NCBI GenBank assembly: GCA_021826685.1
Contig: JAKAYT010000006.1
Coordinates: 1 to 56,405, forward strand
Length of the DNA: 56,405 nucleotides
Direction: 5' to 3'
Origin: Thermoplasmata archaeon
GTDB lineage: Archaea > Thermoplasmatota > Thermoplasmata > Lutacidiplasmatales > UBA184
Both the position numbers and the translations under genes were made by a program. A model generated the notes under the pieces. That model was given only the letters and a program-made list of their open reading frames with translations, did not search any database and was not told where the DNA came from. The number at the start of each line of letters is the position of its first letter. The first letter of the stretch is position 1. This document shows positions 18,799-29,800 of the stretch, piece by piece.

Positions 18799-19587
18799 AT
18801 GGAGACCGGACTCCGCGGCGCCCGGGTGCTCGTCACCGCGTCGAGCCAAGGGATCGGCTTCGGCATCGCCGGGGGGTTCGTGGACGAGGGCGCTCGAGTG
18901 GTGATGAACTCGTCGGACGCGACCCGGCTCGAGAACGCCGTGGAACGCCTTCGCTCGCGCGGCGAAGTGCACGGCATCGTCGCGGACCTCTCGCGCCGCG
19001 AGGACCTCGATCGGCTGGTCGATGAGACGATACGCCGCCTCGGGGGGCTCGACACGCTGGTCTACGTCACGGGATCTCCGAAGCCGGGAGTCTACTTGGA
19101 ACAGGGCTACGCGGAGTGGGAGTCCGCGGCTCGACTGCTGGTGGTCAGCCCCGCGTATCTCGCCCGGCGCGTGGCCGACGAGATGCTCCAGAACGGAACC
19201 CCGGGTCGGATGGTCTTCCTCACGTCCGTATCGGTTCGCGAACCGATCCCCACGATCGCCACTTCGAGCGTCTGCCGGATCGCGGTCGCCGGTCTCGTCC
19301 GGACCTTGGCGCGCGAGGTCGGTCCTCGCGGCATCCGGGTGAACGGGATCCTGCCCGGCTGGATAAACACGGGGCGAGTGGACGACATGCTCAAAGATGC
19401 CGTGCGTCGGCGAGGGATCACTCCCGATGAGGCGCGGGCCGAAATCACGCGGGCGATCCCGCTGGGGCGAATGGGTACCGTCGAAGAGATCGCCCGAGCG
19501 GCGATCTTCCTCGGGAGCGATCTGTCGAGCTACGTGAGCGGAACGATGCTCGCGGTCGACGGGGCTCTGCTGCACTCGGTGGGTTGA
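18799..19587 (+). CDS. SDR family oxidoreductase
   Basis: VLVTASSQGIGFGIA, RVNGILPGWINT, GTVEEIARAAIFLGSDLSSYVSGTMLAVDG. Confidence 0.92.
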   Translation: METGLRGARVLVTASSQGIGFGIAGGFVDEGARVVMNSSDATRLENAVERLRSRGEVHGIVADLSRREDLDRLVDETIRRLGGLDTLVYVTGSPKPGVYLEQGYAEWESAARLLVVSPAYLARRVADEMLQNGTPGRMVFLTSVSVREPIPTIATSSVCRIAVAGLVRTLAREVGPRGIRVNGILPGWINTGRVDDMLKDAVRRRGITPDEARAEITRAIPLGRMGTVEEIARAAIFLGSDLSSYVSGTMLAVDGALLHSVG

Positions 19588-19593
19588 CGCTCG

Positions 19594-19950
19594 CTACGGC
19601 CCGTCCGGAGCCAGGACCTCATCGCGGAAATCCTCCCGCTCCGGGGAGAACACGTCGAGCACCACGGTATCGTCGTGCGGCCCGGTCACGAGCTCGTGCG
19701 GCACTTCGCTGGGCACGAAGTAGGACGATCCCGCGCGTATCTCCCAGACCGCGTCGCCGACGCGGAATCGACCTCCCCCCGAGAGGACGGTGCCGGATTG
19801 CGCGTGAGGGTGATGGTGGCGCGGGAAGGTCGTGTTGGGTGCGATCCGGTAGAGGACCATCATGACCCCGCCGCCCGCCGTCAGTATGCGCCGACGCACG
19901 CCCGGCATCACCTCGTGCCACGCTTCCGGTCGATCATCCCACAGCGGCAT
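19594..19950 (-). CDS. cupin domain protein
   Basis: FPRHHHPHAQSGTVLSGGGRFRVG...YFVPSEVPHEL; start chosen at MPLWDD. Confidence 0.85.
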   Translation of the reverse strand: MPLWDDRPEAWHEVMPGVRRRILTAGGGVMMVLYRIAPNTTFPRHHHPHAQSGTVLSGGGRFRVGDAVWEIRAGSSYFVPSEVPHELVTGPHDDTVVLDVFSPEREDFRDEVLAPDGP

Positions 19951-20038
19951 TTTCCTTGGCAACGCCCTCGCGCGCGCGAGTCTTTGCGCGGAGGACACCA
20001 TCCGTGCGGGTCCATAAGCGGATTTCGCTCTTCGCTTC

Positions 20039-20048
20039 ATCTTTATAG
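20039..20048 (+). promoter_or_regulatory. putative TATA box for the APC permease gene
   Basis: ATCTTTATAGG context about 65-75 bp upstream of the GTG at 20113. Confidence 0.4.
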
Positions 20049-20112
20049 GCGAAAGCAATTCGCGTGCTAAGGCGAAGCATCCCCTGGGAGGGGGACGCTA
20101 CCCGGGAAGGCC

Positions 20113-21780
20113 GTGGTCGACGCGAATCCCACACCGGCGATTGGAGCGGAAGGAGTCACGCGGAACGTCTACGTCCCCAAGGAAGTTTCTGAGCGCAAGG
20201 ACGTCTACGTACGCCAGTCCTCCGGTCTCGTCCGGTCGGTGGGACCCCGAACGGCGCTCTTCGCGAACCTCGTCGCGATGGGGATCGTCGTCAACTACTT
20301 CTGGATCGTCTTCGCCTCGGCAGGATATCCGAACGCGAACCTCGTCACGACCGTCGGCATCGGGGTTCTGATCAACGTCGGGATCGGCTACGTCTATTGG
20401 ATGCTGTCGAGCGCGATGCCGCGCTCGGGTGGCGACTACGTGTTCATGGGTCGCATCTTCCACCCGAGCATCGGACTCGCGGTGAACCTCGTCTTTACCG
20501 TCGTTTTCGTCAGTTGGGCCGGGTATTTCGCCTACTACTGCGCCGTCTATGGATTTCCGATCCTATTCGCGAGCTACGCGGTCGCGGGAGGACCGGCCTC
20601 GGCGACCGCGCTCTCCTGGGCCGCTACGTTGAGCACTTCGACCGGTGCCCAGATCGCGGTCGGCGGGGCGTTCCTCGCCGCGGTGGTGCTGATCAGTTTC
20701 CTGCCGACGAAGTGGATTTTCCGGACCACGGTCGGCATCTTCGTAGTGACCGCCGTGATCTATGTCGTGATGATGGGGGTCATGCTGACGCACACCTCCG
20801 CTCAGTTCGAGAGTGCCTGGAACGCGCACAACCCCGCCTCCCAGACGTACGCCAAAATCGTGGCCAGCGCGGCTTCTACCTCATCGATCACGTTCGCGGG
20901 GACGTTCCTCGGGGTCGTCTATACGATGCTGAGCTTCATCGGTTATGCCAACAGTTCCTATTTCGCGGGAGAGATACGGGGAAACCCTACGCGCACCCAG
21001 GGACTCGCGATTTTCGGGGCGCCGCTGATATTCGCGGCCCTGATCGCCGGCCTCTACGCCGAGACCTACAACCTGTTCGGCCGTACCTTCCTGATCGGAT
21101 TGAGCCAGGGATATCTCTCGGGCACCGTCTCGACCGCGGGGTTCCCGTCGCCGCTCTACCTCGCGGCCTATCTCGCGGGCAACCCGTATCTGGCCGCGTT
21201 CCTCGCCCTGGGGATCCTGCTGACCTTTTTCGGCTTCTCGCTGATCTACTTCATCCTGCCGACCCGAAACCTCTTCGCCTGGTCGTTCGACCGAATCCTC
21301 CCCTCGTTCTTCGCCCGCGTCAGCCGCCGAGGGGTTCCGTACGTCGCGGTCGCGACGCTCGCCGTCGCTTCCGCGATCGTACTCTACATTGGTGTGTACA
21401 CCACCTTCTTCTCCTATCTCTCGTATTCGAACTTCGGGTTTTGGTTCGCGGTGGGCATCGTCTGCCTCGGCGCGGCACTGTTCCCGTTCCTGCGCCCCCG
21501 GCTCTACGGCCAGGCGCCGGCGATCGTTCGGGCCCGCGTGGGGAAGGTTCCGATCCTGTCCATCGTGGGCTTCGCCTGCGCGGGGGCCGCTTGGTTCGTT
21601 AGCTACGCCGCGTCGACGGCGCAGTACGTGGAGCCCTCGGGCGCCTACAACTACGATTACCTGATCTTTCTGCCGGTCGTGTTCGTCATCGGCCTCGTGG
21701 TCTATTGGATCGCCTATGCCCTCCAGAAGCACCGGGGCGTACCGGTCGATCTGATCGCGAAGGAACTTCCGCCCGATTGA
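20113..21780 (+). CDS. APC family amino acid permease
   Basis: 12-TM-like ORF; YWMLSSAMPRSGGDYVFMGRI; FAWSFDRILPSFFARVSRRGVPYVAV. Confidence 0.9.
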   Translation: MVDANPTPAIGAEGVTRNVYVPKEVSERKDVYVRQSSGLVRSVGPRTALFANLVAMGIVVNYFWIVFASAGYPNANLVTTVGIGVLINVGIGYVYWMLSSAMPRSGGDYVFMGRIFHPSIGLAVNLVFTVVFVSWAGYFAYYCAVYGFPILFASYAVAGGPASATALSWAATLSTSTGAQIAVGGAFLAAVVLISFLPTKWIFRTTVGIFVVTAVIYVVMMGVMLTHTSAQFESAWNAHNPASQTYAKIVASAASTSSITFAGTFLGVVYTMLSFIGYANSSYFAGEIRGNPTRTQGLAIFGAPLIFAALIAGLYAETYNLFGRTFLIGLSQGYLSGTVSTAGFPSPLYLAAYLAGNPYLAAFLALGILLTFFGFSLIYFILPTRNLFAWSFDRILPSFFARVSRRGVPYVAVATLAVASAIVLYIGVYTTFFSYLSYSNFGFWFAVGIVCLGAALFPFLRPRLYGQAPAIVRARVGKVPILSIVGFACAGAAWFVSYAASTAQYVEPSGAYNYDYLIFLPVVFVIGLVVYWIAYALQKHRGVPVDLIAKELPPD

Positions 21781-21798
21781 GCGCGTGAACGCGCTTTT
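21780..21798 (+). terminator. hairpin plus T-tract terminator after the permease gene
   Basis: AGCGCG-TGAA-CGCGCT followed by TTT, immediately at the stop codon. Confidence 0.55.
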
Positions 21799-21822
21799 GA
21801 GGGCGAAACGCTGACCTCCGGC

Positions 21823-22854
21823 GTGAGCGAGCGCGTCGATCTCGTCATCGACCCGAAGCGCGGCCGACACATCTCGGTCGAGCTTCCGCTCGAGCAGAAG
21901 GTACCCCGCGAAGAAGCGCGTCGGCGGGTCGGCGTCCCCGACTTCGTCGATCTGTCGGACCCTCAAGTGGGAAAGGCGGTTTCCCTATTGGAGGCGATCC
22001 AACGGGAGCGGCCCGCCCTTCGCGTGGCCCTCTTCGGGGGGACGGCGTGCCGCCTGCGCTGTCCGTCCAGTAACGATCCCGCGAGCGGCCTTCGCCGTTC
22101 GCTCCACGATATCGATCTCGCGGTGCCGTTCGACGAGATGCCGCGGCTCCGGCTCTTCTTGGAGGGCCTCGCGGCTCGCGAAGGAAGCGCCCTTCAATTC
22201 TTCGAGACCCCCGCCGACCACGTGTTCAACTCCTACGGGGAAGGGCTGCGCCTGCGCTATCACTCGTTGCTCCAGGTGGAGGGGAACCAGATCGAGCTCG
22301 GGACCCTCGACCTGATCGCGGACGAGTTCCGATTCTGCCACCACATCGACCTGCGCCGCGATCTCAACCGTGCGTTCCAATCCGGATGGACGGTGTCGCC
22401 GGCGATCCTTCTCCTCACCAAGCTCCAGTTCATCCAGCGGATCCCTCTCACCGATTCCGCATTGGTGCCGGAGCGCGTGCTCGAGCCGATCGGTCGGTCC
22501 AGCGTGGCGATCGGACCGGAGGCCAAGGACGTGCAGGACATCCTCGCGCTCCTCCGCGACCACCCGCTGGACGGCGCTCCCGAGTCGATCGACCCGGACC
22601 GGCTTGTCGAGCTCACCGGCAAGGATTGGGGACTGTGGAAGACCGCCTCTCTCACACTGGCGATGACCGGCCGCTCCCCGGTCCTCGCGGGGATGCCGGT
22701 CGACGCCCGTCTCGATTGCGTCGAGAAGATCCGGAAGGTCCAGGAGGCTCTCGCTCGGCACGAACCGCCGCACCGACGTCGCCTCTTCGGCGGGCCATGG
22801 TGGACGGAGGTCGACTCGCCGCAGTCGATCGACCGGGCCGGTCAGATCTCCTGA
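21823..22854 (+). CDS. hypothetical protein with nucleotidyltransferase (AbiEii/MNT)-like motif
   Basis: VALFGGTACRL...LHDIDLAVPF resembles GGTAxR...DIDL of the nucleotidyltransferase fold. Confidence 0.6.
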   Translation: MSERVDLVIDPKRGRHISVELPLEQKVPREEARRRVGVPDFVDLSDPQVGKAVSLLEAIQRERPALRVALFGGTACRLRCPSSNDPASGLRRSLHDIDLAVPFDEMPRLRLFLEGLAAREGSALQFFETPADHVFNSYGEGLRLRYHSLLQVEGNQIELGTLDLIADEFRFCHHIDLRRDLNRAFQSGWTVSPAILLLTKLQFIQRIPLTDSALVPERVLEPIGRSSVAIGPEAKDVQDILALLRDHPLDGAPESIDPDRLVELTGKDWGLWKTASLTLAMTGRSPVLAGMPVDARLDCVEKIRKVQEALARHEPPHRRRLFGGPWWTEVDSPQSIDRAGQIS

Positions 22855-22856
22855 GC

Positions 22857-23804
22857 CTATCCCGAGGTGAGCACGGCCGAGCGGACCTTGTCCGGGTCGA
22901 GGTCGACGAGGGCGCCGAGCAGCGCGCCTTCGTTGTACGCGCTACCGCAATTGACCGAGAGCGTCCGTCCGAACGTCGTGGTCCCGCGGGACTCGTGGAT
23001 GTGCCCGTGCAGGGCCAGGAGCGGGTGGTAGCGCTCCAGCGCCGCACGGACCGCGGTGCTCCCCACGTGGACCATCTCGGTCTCTCCGCCCGGGGACATC
23101 GCTTTGGTCAGGTCGGGCAGCAGTTTCGGCGCCAAGTCGAGCGGGGTCCCGAACGGCGGGACGTGGATGTTGAAGACCGCGCGGGCCGGTTCGCGCAGGC
23201 GGCCCGCGAGATCGTCGATGCGGCGCGCGATCTGTTCTTCGGACAACTCTCGGTGGGTCTTCCACGGCGTGGGGTTGCTGTAGGGGATCGTCAGCATCTC
23301 GTGGTGGCCATCGATCGCGAGGATCTCCTGGTCCGTGAGCTCCGCGCGATCGTCGTTCGCGATCACGGACTCCATCGAGGTTAGATCGTCGTTGCCGAGG
23401 CCGATGAGCAGGCGGGTCGGCAGGTCGGCGAGGCGTTCCCGGGCCCACGCGAGCCACCGCCGAAGGTCGTCCAGCGCGAGTGCCTCGAAGGCGCGATCCG
23501 CCCGGTCCCGGTCCGCGAGGAGGTCCTCCCACTCGGCCCGGGTCGTCCGCAGCGGCAGGGTCGCCGAATCGCGCAGGGAGGCTTCGAGGCGGGCGAGCTC
23601 TTCGGGGTTCCGCGCGGTGCGCGTCTCCCCGTCCCCCGTCACCGTCCACTCGGTCCCTTCGGAGAACACGGGGGTCATCGTCTTCGCGGCGACGTCCCCG
23701 CCGACGAGCAGGATGTCGGCGCGGTAGACGCGCGCCGCATTGACGAACTTCCGGAAGCACACGGCCGATCCGTGAAGGTCCGCGACGAAGAAGATCCGCG
23801 TCAT
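22857..23804 (-). CDS. metallophosphoesterase
   Basis: RIFFVADLHGSAVCFRKFVN, DILLVGGDVAAK, IGLGNDD, LALHGHIHESRG. Confidence 0.9.
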   Translation of the reverse strand: MTRIFFVADLHGSAVCFRKFVNAARVYRADILLVGGDVAAKTMTPVFSEGTEWTVTGDGETRTARNPEELARLEASLRDSATLPLRTTRAEWEDLLADRDRADRAFEALALDDLRRWLAWARERLADLPTRLLIGLGNDDLTSMESVIANDDRAELTDQEILAIDGHHEMLTIPYSNPTPWKTHRELSEEQIARRIDDLAGRLREPARAVFNIHVPPFGTPLDLAPKLLPDLTKAMSPGGETEMVHVGSTAVRAALERYHPLLALHGHIHESRGTTTFGRTLSVNCGSAYNEGALLGALVDLDPDKVRSAVLTSG

Positions 23805-23818
23805 CGGCGGCGCTCCCT

Positions 23819-24388
23819 CTACGAGGTGGTCGTGCGACGGGCGAGGTACTCCCCGACCTTGCGGACCGCGCGCGAGCGGTGCGAGAGCCGGTTCTTCGCT
23901 GCCGGGGGGACCTGGGCGAACGTCTTCGTCCAGCCGTGCGGGACGAAGATGGGGTCGTACCCGAACCCGGCCGTGCCCCGGGCCCGAGGGGCAATGGTTC
24001 CCCGGACCGTGCCGGTGAAGATCCTCGTGCGAGATCCGACGCGGAGTCCGGCCGCCGCGCGGAACTCGGCGTCCCGCGCGCGACGACGTAGGAGCTCGAG
24101 CATCGGACCGAATCCCCAGGCCGACAGGAAGTGGGCGCTGTACACGCCCGGGAATCCGGCGAGGGAGTCGATGAAGAGCCCCGAATCCTCGACCAGGACG
24201 TTCCCGGGAATGTCCTTTACCGCGGCGAGCTTCGAGCGCACCACGGTCGAGAGATCGTCCGCTTGAGGCTCAGGGAGGCGCCGGCGCCGCCAGTGGACCC
24301 GGATGCCGTAGGGCGCCAGGATCTCCCGGACTTCGCGTGCCTTGCCCGGGTTCGTGCTGACGAACGTGAGCCGGATCACGCCGCTCAC
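23819..24388 (-). CDS. rdgB: XTP/dITP diphosphatase (RdgB/HAM1 family)
   Basis: TFVSTNPGKAREVREILAPYGI, VEDSGLFIDSLAGFPGVYSAHF, GFGYDPIFVPHG, LSHRSRAVRK. Confidence 0.93.
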   Translation of the reverse strand: MSGVIRLTFVSTNPGKAREVREILAPYGIRVHWRRRRLPEPQADDLSTVVRSKLAAVKDIPGNVLVEDSGLFIDSLAGFPGVYSAHFLSAWGFGPMLELLRRRARDAEFRAAAGLRVGSRTRIFTGTVRGTIAPRARGTAGFGYDPIFVPHGWTKTFAQVPPAAKNRLSHRSRAVRKVGEYLARRTTTS

Positions 24389-24924
24389 CAGGGATAGGAA
24401 TCGTAGGCGATGATCTCGTCCGGGCTCTTCCGGCCCCCGTCCGCCTCGCCCGAACTATGCCCGTTCGGCTCGGCAGGGTATCCCATCGGGAGTACCGCGA
24501 TCGGATGGACGCCCTCGGGGACCCCCAGCACGGATCGGACCTTCTCCTCGTTGAAATCCACCATCCAGTTCGTTCCGAGGCCCTCGGCTTCCGCCGCGAG
24601 TTGGAGGGAATGGATCGCGACGGCGACATCGAGCGGGTAGGCCGAAATGTAGCCTCCGATGGTGATGGGGATGTCTTCCTCGACGGCGAAGGCGACGATG
24701 ATCACCGGAGCATCTCCGACGATCTTGCGCCGCGAAATCGCCTGCGTCAGAAGGCGCTTTCGTTCGTCGTCGCGCACCACGACGAACCTCCACGGTTGGA
24801 GGTTCCGTTGCGAGGGGCTCAGTCGAGCCGCTGCCAAGACGTTCTTGAGGGTCTCGGGGGGGAGCGGGCGGGGCTGGAACTGATAGGTGCTCCTCAGGGA
24901 GCGAATCGCCTCTTCGACGTCCAT
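24385..24924 (-). CDS. nitroreductase family protein
   Basis: RSTYQFQPRPLPPETLKNVLAAARLSPSQRNLQPWRFVVV; ATGA coupling with rdgB. Confidence 0.9.
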   Translation of the reverse strand: MDVEEAIRSLRSTYQFQPRPLPPETLKNVLAAARLSPSQRNLQPWRFVVVRDDERKRLLTQAISRRKIVGDAPVIIVAFAVEEDIPITIGGYISAYPLDVAVAIHSLQLAAEAEGLGTNWMVDFNEEKVRSVLGVPEGVHPIAVLPMGYPAEPNGHSSGEADGGRKSPDEIIAYDSYPW

Positions 24925-25083
24925 GAAGTCCTTTGGAGAAGGGGGTTGAGCGAACGCTGTACGGGGGTTACCCCTCGGTGGAAGTCGGAGACATTCGACC
25001 GGTTGGAGGCCCGACCCACCTTATAGGCTTTCGCCGTCCCCGGTCGCCGCGTTGAAATCCTCGGGCGCCCGGTGCGGGGACGA

Positions 25084-26631
25084 TCACGGCCCCCCCACGC
25101 TTCCCGCGGGGACTCGCCGGCCGACGGGCGCGGAGCCGCGGCGCGGGTAACGAAGCACGCGAAGGGAGACGAGCGCGATCCAGAGGAAGGGGGCGACGAC
25201 GATGAGGCGCTCGAGCCCACCGAACCCGAATCCACTCCCGTAGTTGACCCACTGGGCCACACCTACGATCTCGGGCCGCGCGATCAGGACCACCCAGGCG
25301 AGCGCGAAGAACCCTGAGACGAACGTGTAGATCGTCCAACCCTTCCCCCACGGCGATCGGTCCGCCGCGAGCGCCGCTCCGAATCCAATCACGGCCAGGG
25401 CCGCGAGCAGGAACGCGATCGCGGCGAAGGCGATGTGGAGTTCCAGCAGCGTGTCTTCCGGCGCGACCCCGACCCCGGCTGCCCCCATTCCGCCGATGGC
25501 GAGAAGAACGAATGCCCCGGTGGCCCATCCGTTCGGAGGGAATGCTCGGCGGACGAAGAAGGAGCCCGCGATGAGCGCGACTCCGAAGAGGACGATCGCA
25601 TAATTGAACGCGGGCCACCACGGGGAAACCGGCCAGGGAAAGTGAACGGAGAGGTAACTGTCGTAGGGCGGGTTACCGGTGGCGTATCCGGCGCTGCCGA
25701 GGGCGCTGATCGGGTTCGTTAGGAGATTGTAGCAGCCTCCGAAGTTCGAGCACGGATAGGCGAGCTGGGCCGCGATCATTACCCCGACGAAGGAAACGAG
25801 CCCGAGCAGCCACGTGAGGGCGCCGTAGATCTCCCACGAGCTCGACGAGAGCGGGTGACGGACCTCCGATGGGGTCGGGCCGTGTTCTCGAGGACGGCGC
25901 AGTACCCGGATCGCGACGGCGGCCACCCACACGAGCGGGGCGACGACGATCATCCGCTCCACGCCGCCGTAGCCGAAGCCGCTGCCGAAGACCGGCCACG
26001 CGGCGAGGACCCCGAACGAGGGAAGGACGAGCGCGATCATCCAGGCGAGCGAAAACAGGCCCGACGCGATGGTATAGGTCGACCAGGCCCGACTCCAGGA
26101 CCGATGACCCACCCACGAGATTCCGATGAGAAGCGTAGCGAGGCCGGCCCCTAGGAAGGTGATCAAGGCGAAGGCAGAGTGTACCGCGAGGAGGGTGTCC
26201 TCCGGCACTACTCCCACCCCGGCCGCGCTGAGCCCCGAGAGGGCGAGGAGCCCAAGCCCCACCTCGGCTAGCCTCGAGCGAGGGAAGGCCCGGAACATGA
26301 GCAGTGTGCCGGCGAAGAGGAATGTTCCGAGGGCGAAGATCGAGTAGTTGAAGACCGGCCACAGGTAGGAGAAGGGCCAAGGATACGCCACCCCTTGGTA
26401 GGAGAAGGTCGGGGGGTTACCCAGAAAACCACCGCTCCCCAGATTGCTGATCGGATCGGTGAATAGATTGTAACAACCCCCGTGGTTGGCGCATCCGTAC
26501 GCCGCTTGGACCACGAAGAGCGCGACCGCGAATTGAACGATCCCGATGAGCCAGAGCCATGCTCCGTAGGTCGCCCACACGCTCTCGGCCGGCGCACCCG
26601 GGGCGGCGGTGGAAGCCGCAGGACCGCTCAT
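25084..26631 (-). CDS. tandem-duplicated DUF998-like integral membrane protein
   Basis: Two similar about 240-aa halves, each with CxNxGGCYNLxTxPISxLGSxGxxxGNPP and AGVGVxPEDTLLxxHxAFAxIxFL. Confidence 0.72.
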   Translation of the reverse strand: MSGPAASTAAPGAPAESVWATYGAWLWLIGIVQFAVALFVVQAAYGCANHGGCYNLFTDPISNLGSGGFLGNPPTFSYQGVAYPWPFSYLWPVFNYSIFALGTFLFAGTLLMFRAFPRSRLAEVGLGLLALSGLSAAGVGVVPEDTLLAVHSAFALITFLGAGLATLLIGISWVGHRSWSRAWSTYTIASGLFSLAWMIALVLPSFGVLAAWPVFGSGFGYGGVERMIVVAPLVWVAAVAIRVLRRPREHGPTPSEVRHPLSSSSWEIYGALTWLLGLVSFVGVMIAAQLAYPCSNFGGCYNLLTNPISALGSAGYATGNPPYDSYLSVHFPWPVSPWWPAFNYAIVLFGVALIAGSFFVRRAFPPNGWATGAFVLLAIGGMGAAGVGVAPEDTLLELHIAFAAIAFLLAALAVIGFGAALAADRSPWGKGWTIYTFVSGFFALAWVVLIARPEIVGVAQWVNYGSGFGFGGLERLIVVAPFLWIALVSLRVLRYPRRGSAPVGRRVPAGSVGGP

Positions 26632-26866
26632 TCAACCCGGGCGCCTTACTGCCGCGCAGCACAAGAAGCCGAGGGGCTCGAGGGACGCGCGCCCGATCGG
26701 GTTTTCCGCGGCTCTACCGCCGGTACCACCGAGCTCCCTTCCGCTCGGACCATACGGTTAAATATGGCGGACAGGGCTGATGAACTCCCGCCGACAATTG
26801 TCTGACAAACAGGCAACCGGGTTCGGCGGACGCGAGAACCGTGCGCTCACACAGGGAGAACGAAGG

Positions 26867-29800
26867 ATGCACCTAAAGCGTCTCAAACTGCGGAACTTCA
26901 AGTCGTTCGCCGGTGCGACCGAGATCCCGTTCGAGCCAGGGCTCACGGGCGTCGCCGGGCCGAACGGGATGGGCAAGTCGAACATCTCGGACGCGATCTT
27001 GTTCGTGCTGGGGCCGACGAGCTCGAAGGCGCTGCGGGCCGAACGCCTAACGCACCTATTCTTCAACGGCGGTTCCTCGAAGAAGCCGGCCACCGAGTGC
27101 GAAGTCAGCCTCGTGTTCGACAATGCGGACAAGATGCTGCCCGTCGATTCCCCGGAGGTCGAGATCACCCGGTACGTCAAGCTCGCACCGAGCGACCCGG
27201 ACGGCTACTACTCCTACTTCTACGTCAATGGAAAGCGCACGACCCAAGGGGAGATCGACTCGATCCTATCGCACGCGCGTCTGTCCGGCGATGGCTACAA
27301 CATGGTCCAGCAGGGGGACGTGAACCGGATCGTCGGCATGGGCCCCGTCCCTCGCCGGGCGCTTCTCGAGCACCTCGCCGGTATCTCTCAGTTCGACGAA
27401 GAGCTCGCACGGGCGGAGACGAAGCGCACCGACCTCGATGCGAACTTGGACCGGATCCGTACGATTCTGACTGAGGTGAAGAGCCATCTTTCTTCCCTGG
27501 AGGAGCAGCGCTCTCAGGCGCTCCAGTACCGGCAGGTCCAGGAGGAAAAGCGGCGCAACGAAGCGCGTCTTGCCCGGGCCGACCACCTGATGGCCAACAA
27601 GGAGGCCGAGACGTGCCGTGCCCAGGTAGAAAGCTCGCGCGCGGAGATCGAGCGGTTGTCCCAAGAGCACCAGCGACTCACGGGGGAGAAGGACTCCCTC
27701 TCGGCGCAGATCGAGCAGCTCAACCAGGAGATCGCGAAAGCCGGAGGAGAGGAAGCGAAGAAGTTCCGCGCGGAGTTGGACGAGAAGACCCTCGCCCACG
27801 CCCGGCTCCAATCCGGCCTCGAACACGCGGAGGAGTCCCTCCAGGACCTCCGAACGACGGTGGAAGAGCTGACTCGCCAGATCGCCGCGGACGACAAGGA
27901 GCTCGCGCGGTACTTGGCCGACGAGACCCAGCGAGCCGAGGCGCTCACCGCGGCGACCGCCCAAGGCGAGGAGGCCACGAGGACGCTCTCCGAACTGACC
28001 GGGGGCTCCGATCACTCTCAGAAGAAGCTCGCGGGCGCCCGCAAGCGCCAGCTCGAGCTAGAACGGCAGCAGACGGACAAGCAGACGGCTTGGAAGGCGG
28101 CGATCGAGAAGCGCGAGGCCGCGAAGGCCGCGGTGGAGGCCGCCGAGCGAGCGCGCGCTCAGGCCGAGGACGATCAACGGGCGCGCAGCGTGGAAGTGAA
28201 GGATCTCGAGCTTCGCGTGCGCGAGGCCGGGTCCGGAACCGGCAAGGGTGCGTCGACCGGCGACCTACAAAAGGAGCTGTTCCAGCTCAAGAACAAGGAG
28301 AAGATGCTCACGGCCGAGTCCGACCGCCTCGGCCGGGAGCTCCTCGAAGCGAATCGCCAGTACATGGCGCTCGACGCCCGGCTAAAGGTCCGGGCCGAAT
28401 CGGGCCGGGCGGGGGCGTACACCGCCGTCGATTACATCGTCTCTCAGCGCAATCTCGGCAAGATATCGGGGATTCGCGGGACCGTCGAGGAGCTCGCGCA
28501 TTACGATCCGAAGTATCAGACCGCGCTCGAGGTGGCCGCCGGCGCCCGCCTCCAAGCGATCGTGGTCGAGAACGACCAGATCGCCGAGGATTGCATCAAG
28601 CTCCTGCGATCGGAGAACCGAGGGCGGGCGACCTTTCTGCCGCTCAACAGGATCCTTCCTAACCGTCCGAAGGGCAAGTCCCTGATCTCCGCTCAGGCCC
28701 CCGGATCGGTCGGATTCGCGCTCGACCTCGTGAAATTTGACGAGGAGCTCCGCCCGGCGTTCTGGTACGTCTTCGGAGAGACCGTCGTCTTCGACGATCT
28801 CCCGCACGCGCGAGCCCAAATGGGGGGGGTCCGGCTCGTGACCATGGCCGGCGACCTCATCGAGGCGACCGGTGCGATGACCGGCGGGTCGTTCGATAGA
28901 TCGAAGTCCGGTCGCTCGCACGAGACCGCGGCGGAACTGAAGCGCCTCGGCGAGGAGGTAACGACCAAGAGCGCGGCCGAGAACGCCGCGCGGGCCGAGC
29001 TCGCCAAGGTGGTGGAGCGGGTCCGGGAGATCTCGACCGAGCTATCCACGCGTTCGATCGAGGCGAGCGCCCACGCGTCGAACCGTCAGGTCCTGGATCG
29101 GGAGCTCGCCCAAGCGCACCAGCGTCTCAACGAAGCGACCCAGCGTATCCGTGCGGCGGCGGACGACCACTCGGCATCCTCGAGGTCGCTCGCGGAGGCC
29201 GAGTCGCTCGTGGCATCGCTCAACCAGGAGCTCGAAGCTCTCACGGCGCAGGTCGCGGCGTCCCGCGAAGAGTTCTTGAGCCACCTTCCGAGCCAAGCCT
29301 CCCAGCGCATCCGCGAGCTGCAGGAGGTCGTCCAAGCGTCGACCGACAGCCGCGTGCGCCTCAGCGGAGAGCTCGAGTCGATCCGCACCTCCATCGCCGC
29401 GCTCCGCCAGCGGCTGGCCGAGGAACGGTCGCGCCTCGCGACCGGCCAGAAGGACATCGCCGCGCGCACGAAGGAGATCGAACGCGCTCGCAAGACGGTC
29501 GCCCAGGCAAAGGCGGCGGTCGAGGCCCTCAAGCAGGTGGAAGAGCAGCAAGGCTCTGCGGCGCGGGAGCTACAGGATTCGAAGCACGCCCTGGACGGGC
29601 GTCTGGTCACCCTCATCGAGAAGCTCGCCGCGGTCTCGAGCCAGCTCGAGACCCGACGTTCGATGCTCGGGCAGGAAGAGACGCGCGTGCAAGTCGCCGA
29701 GCAGCGGCTGGCCGAAATCACCGAGGCGCTGCGCGAGTTCCCCGAGCCAGAACCGGACGAGAAGCCGATCCCGGTGGACGAGTTGAAGCGCACGATCGCC

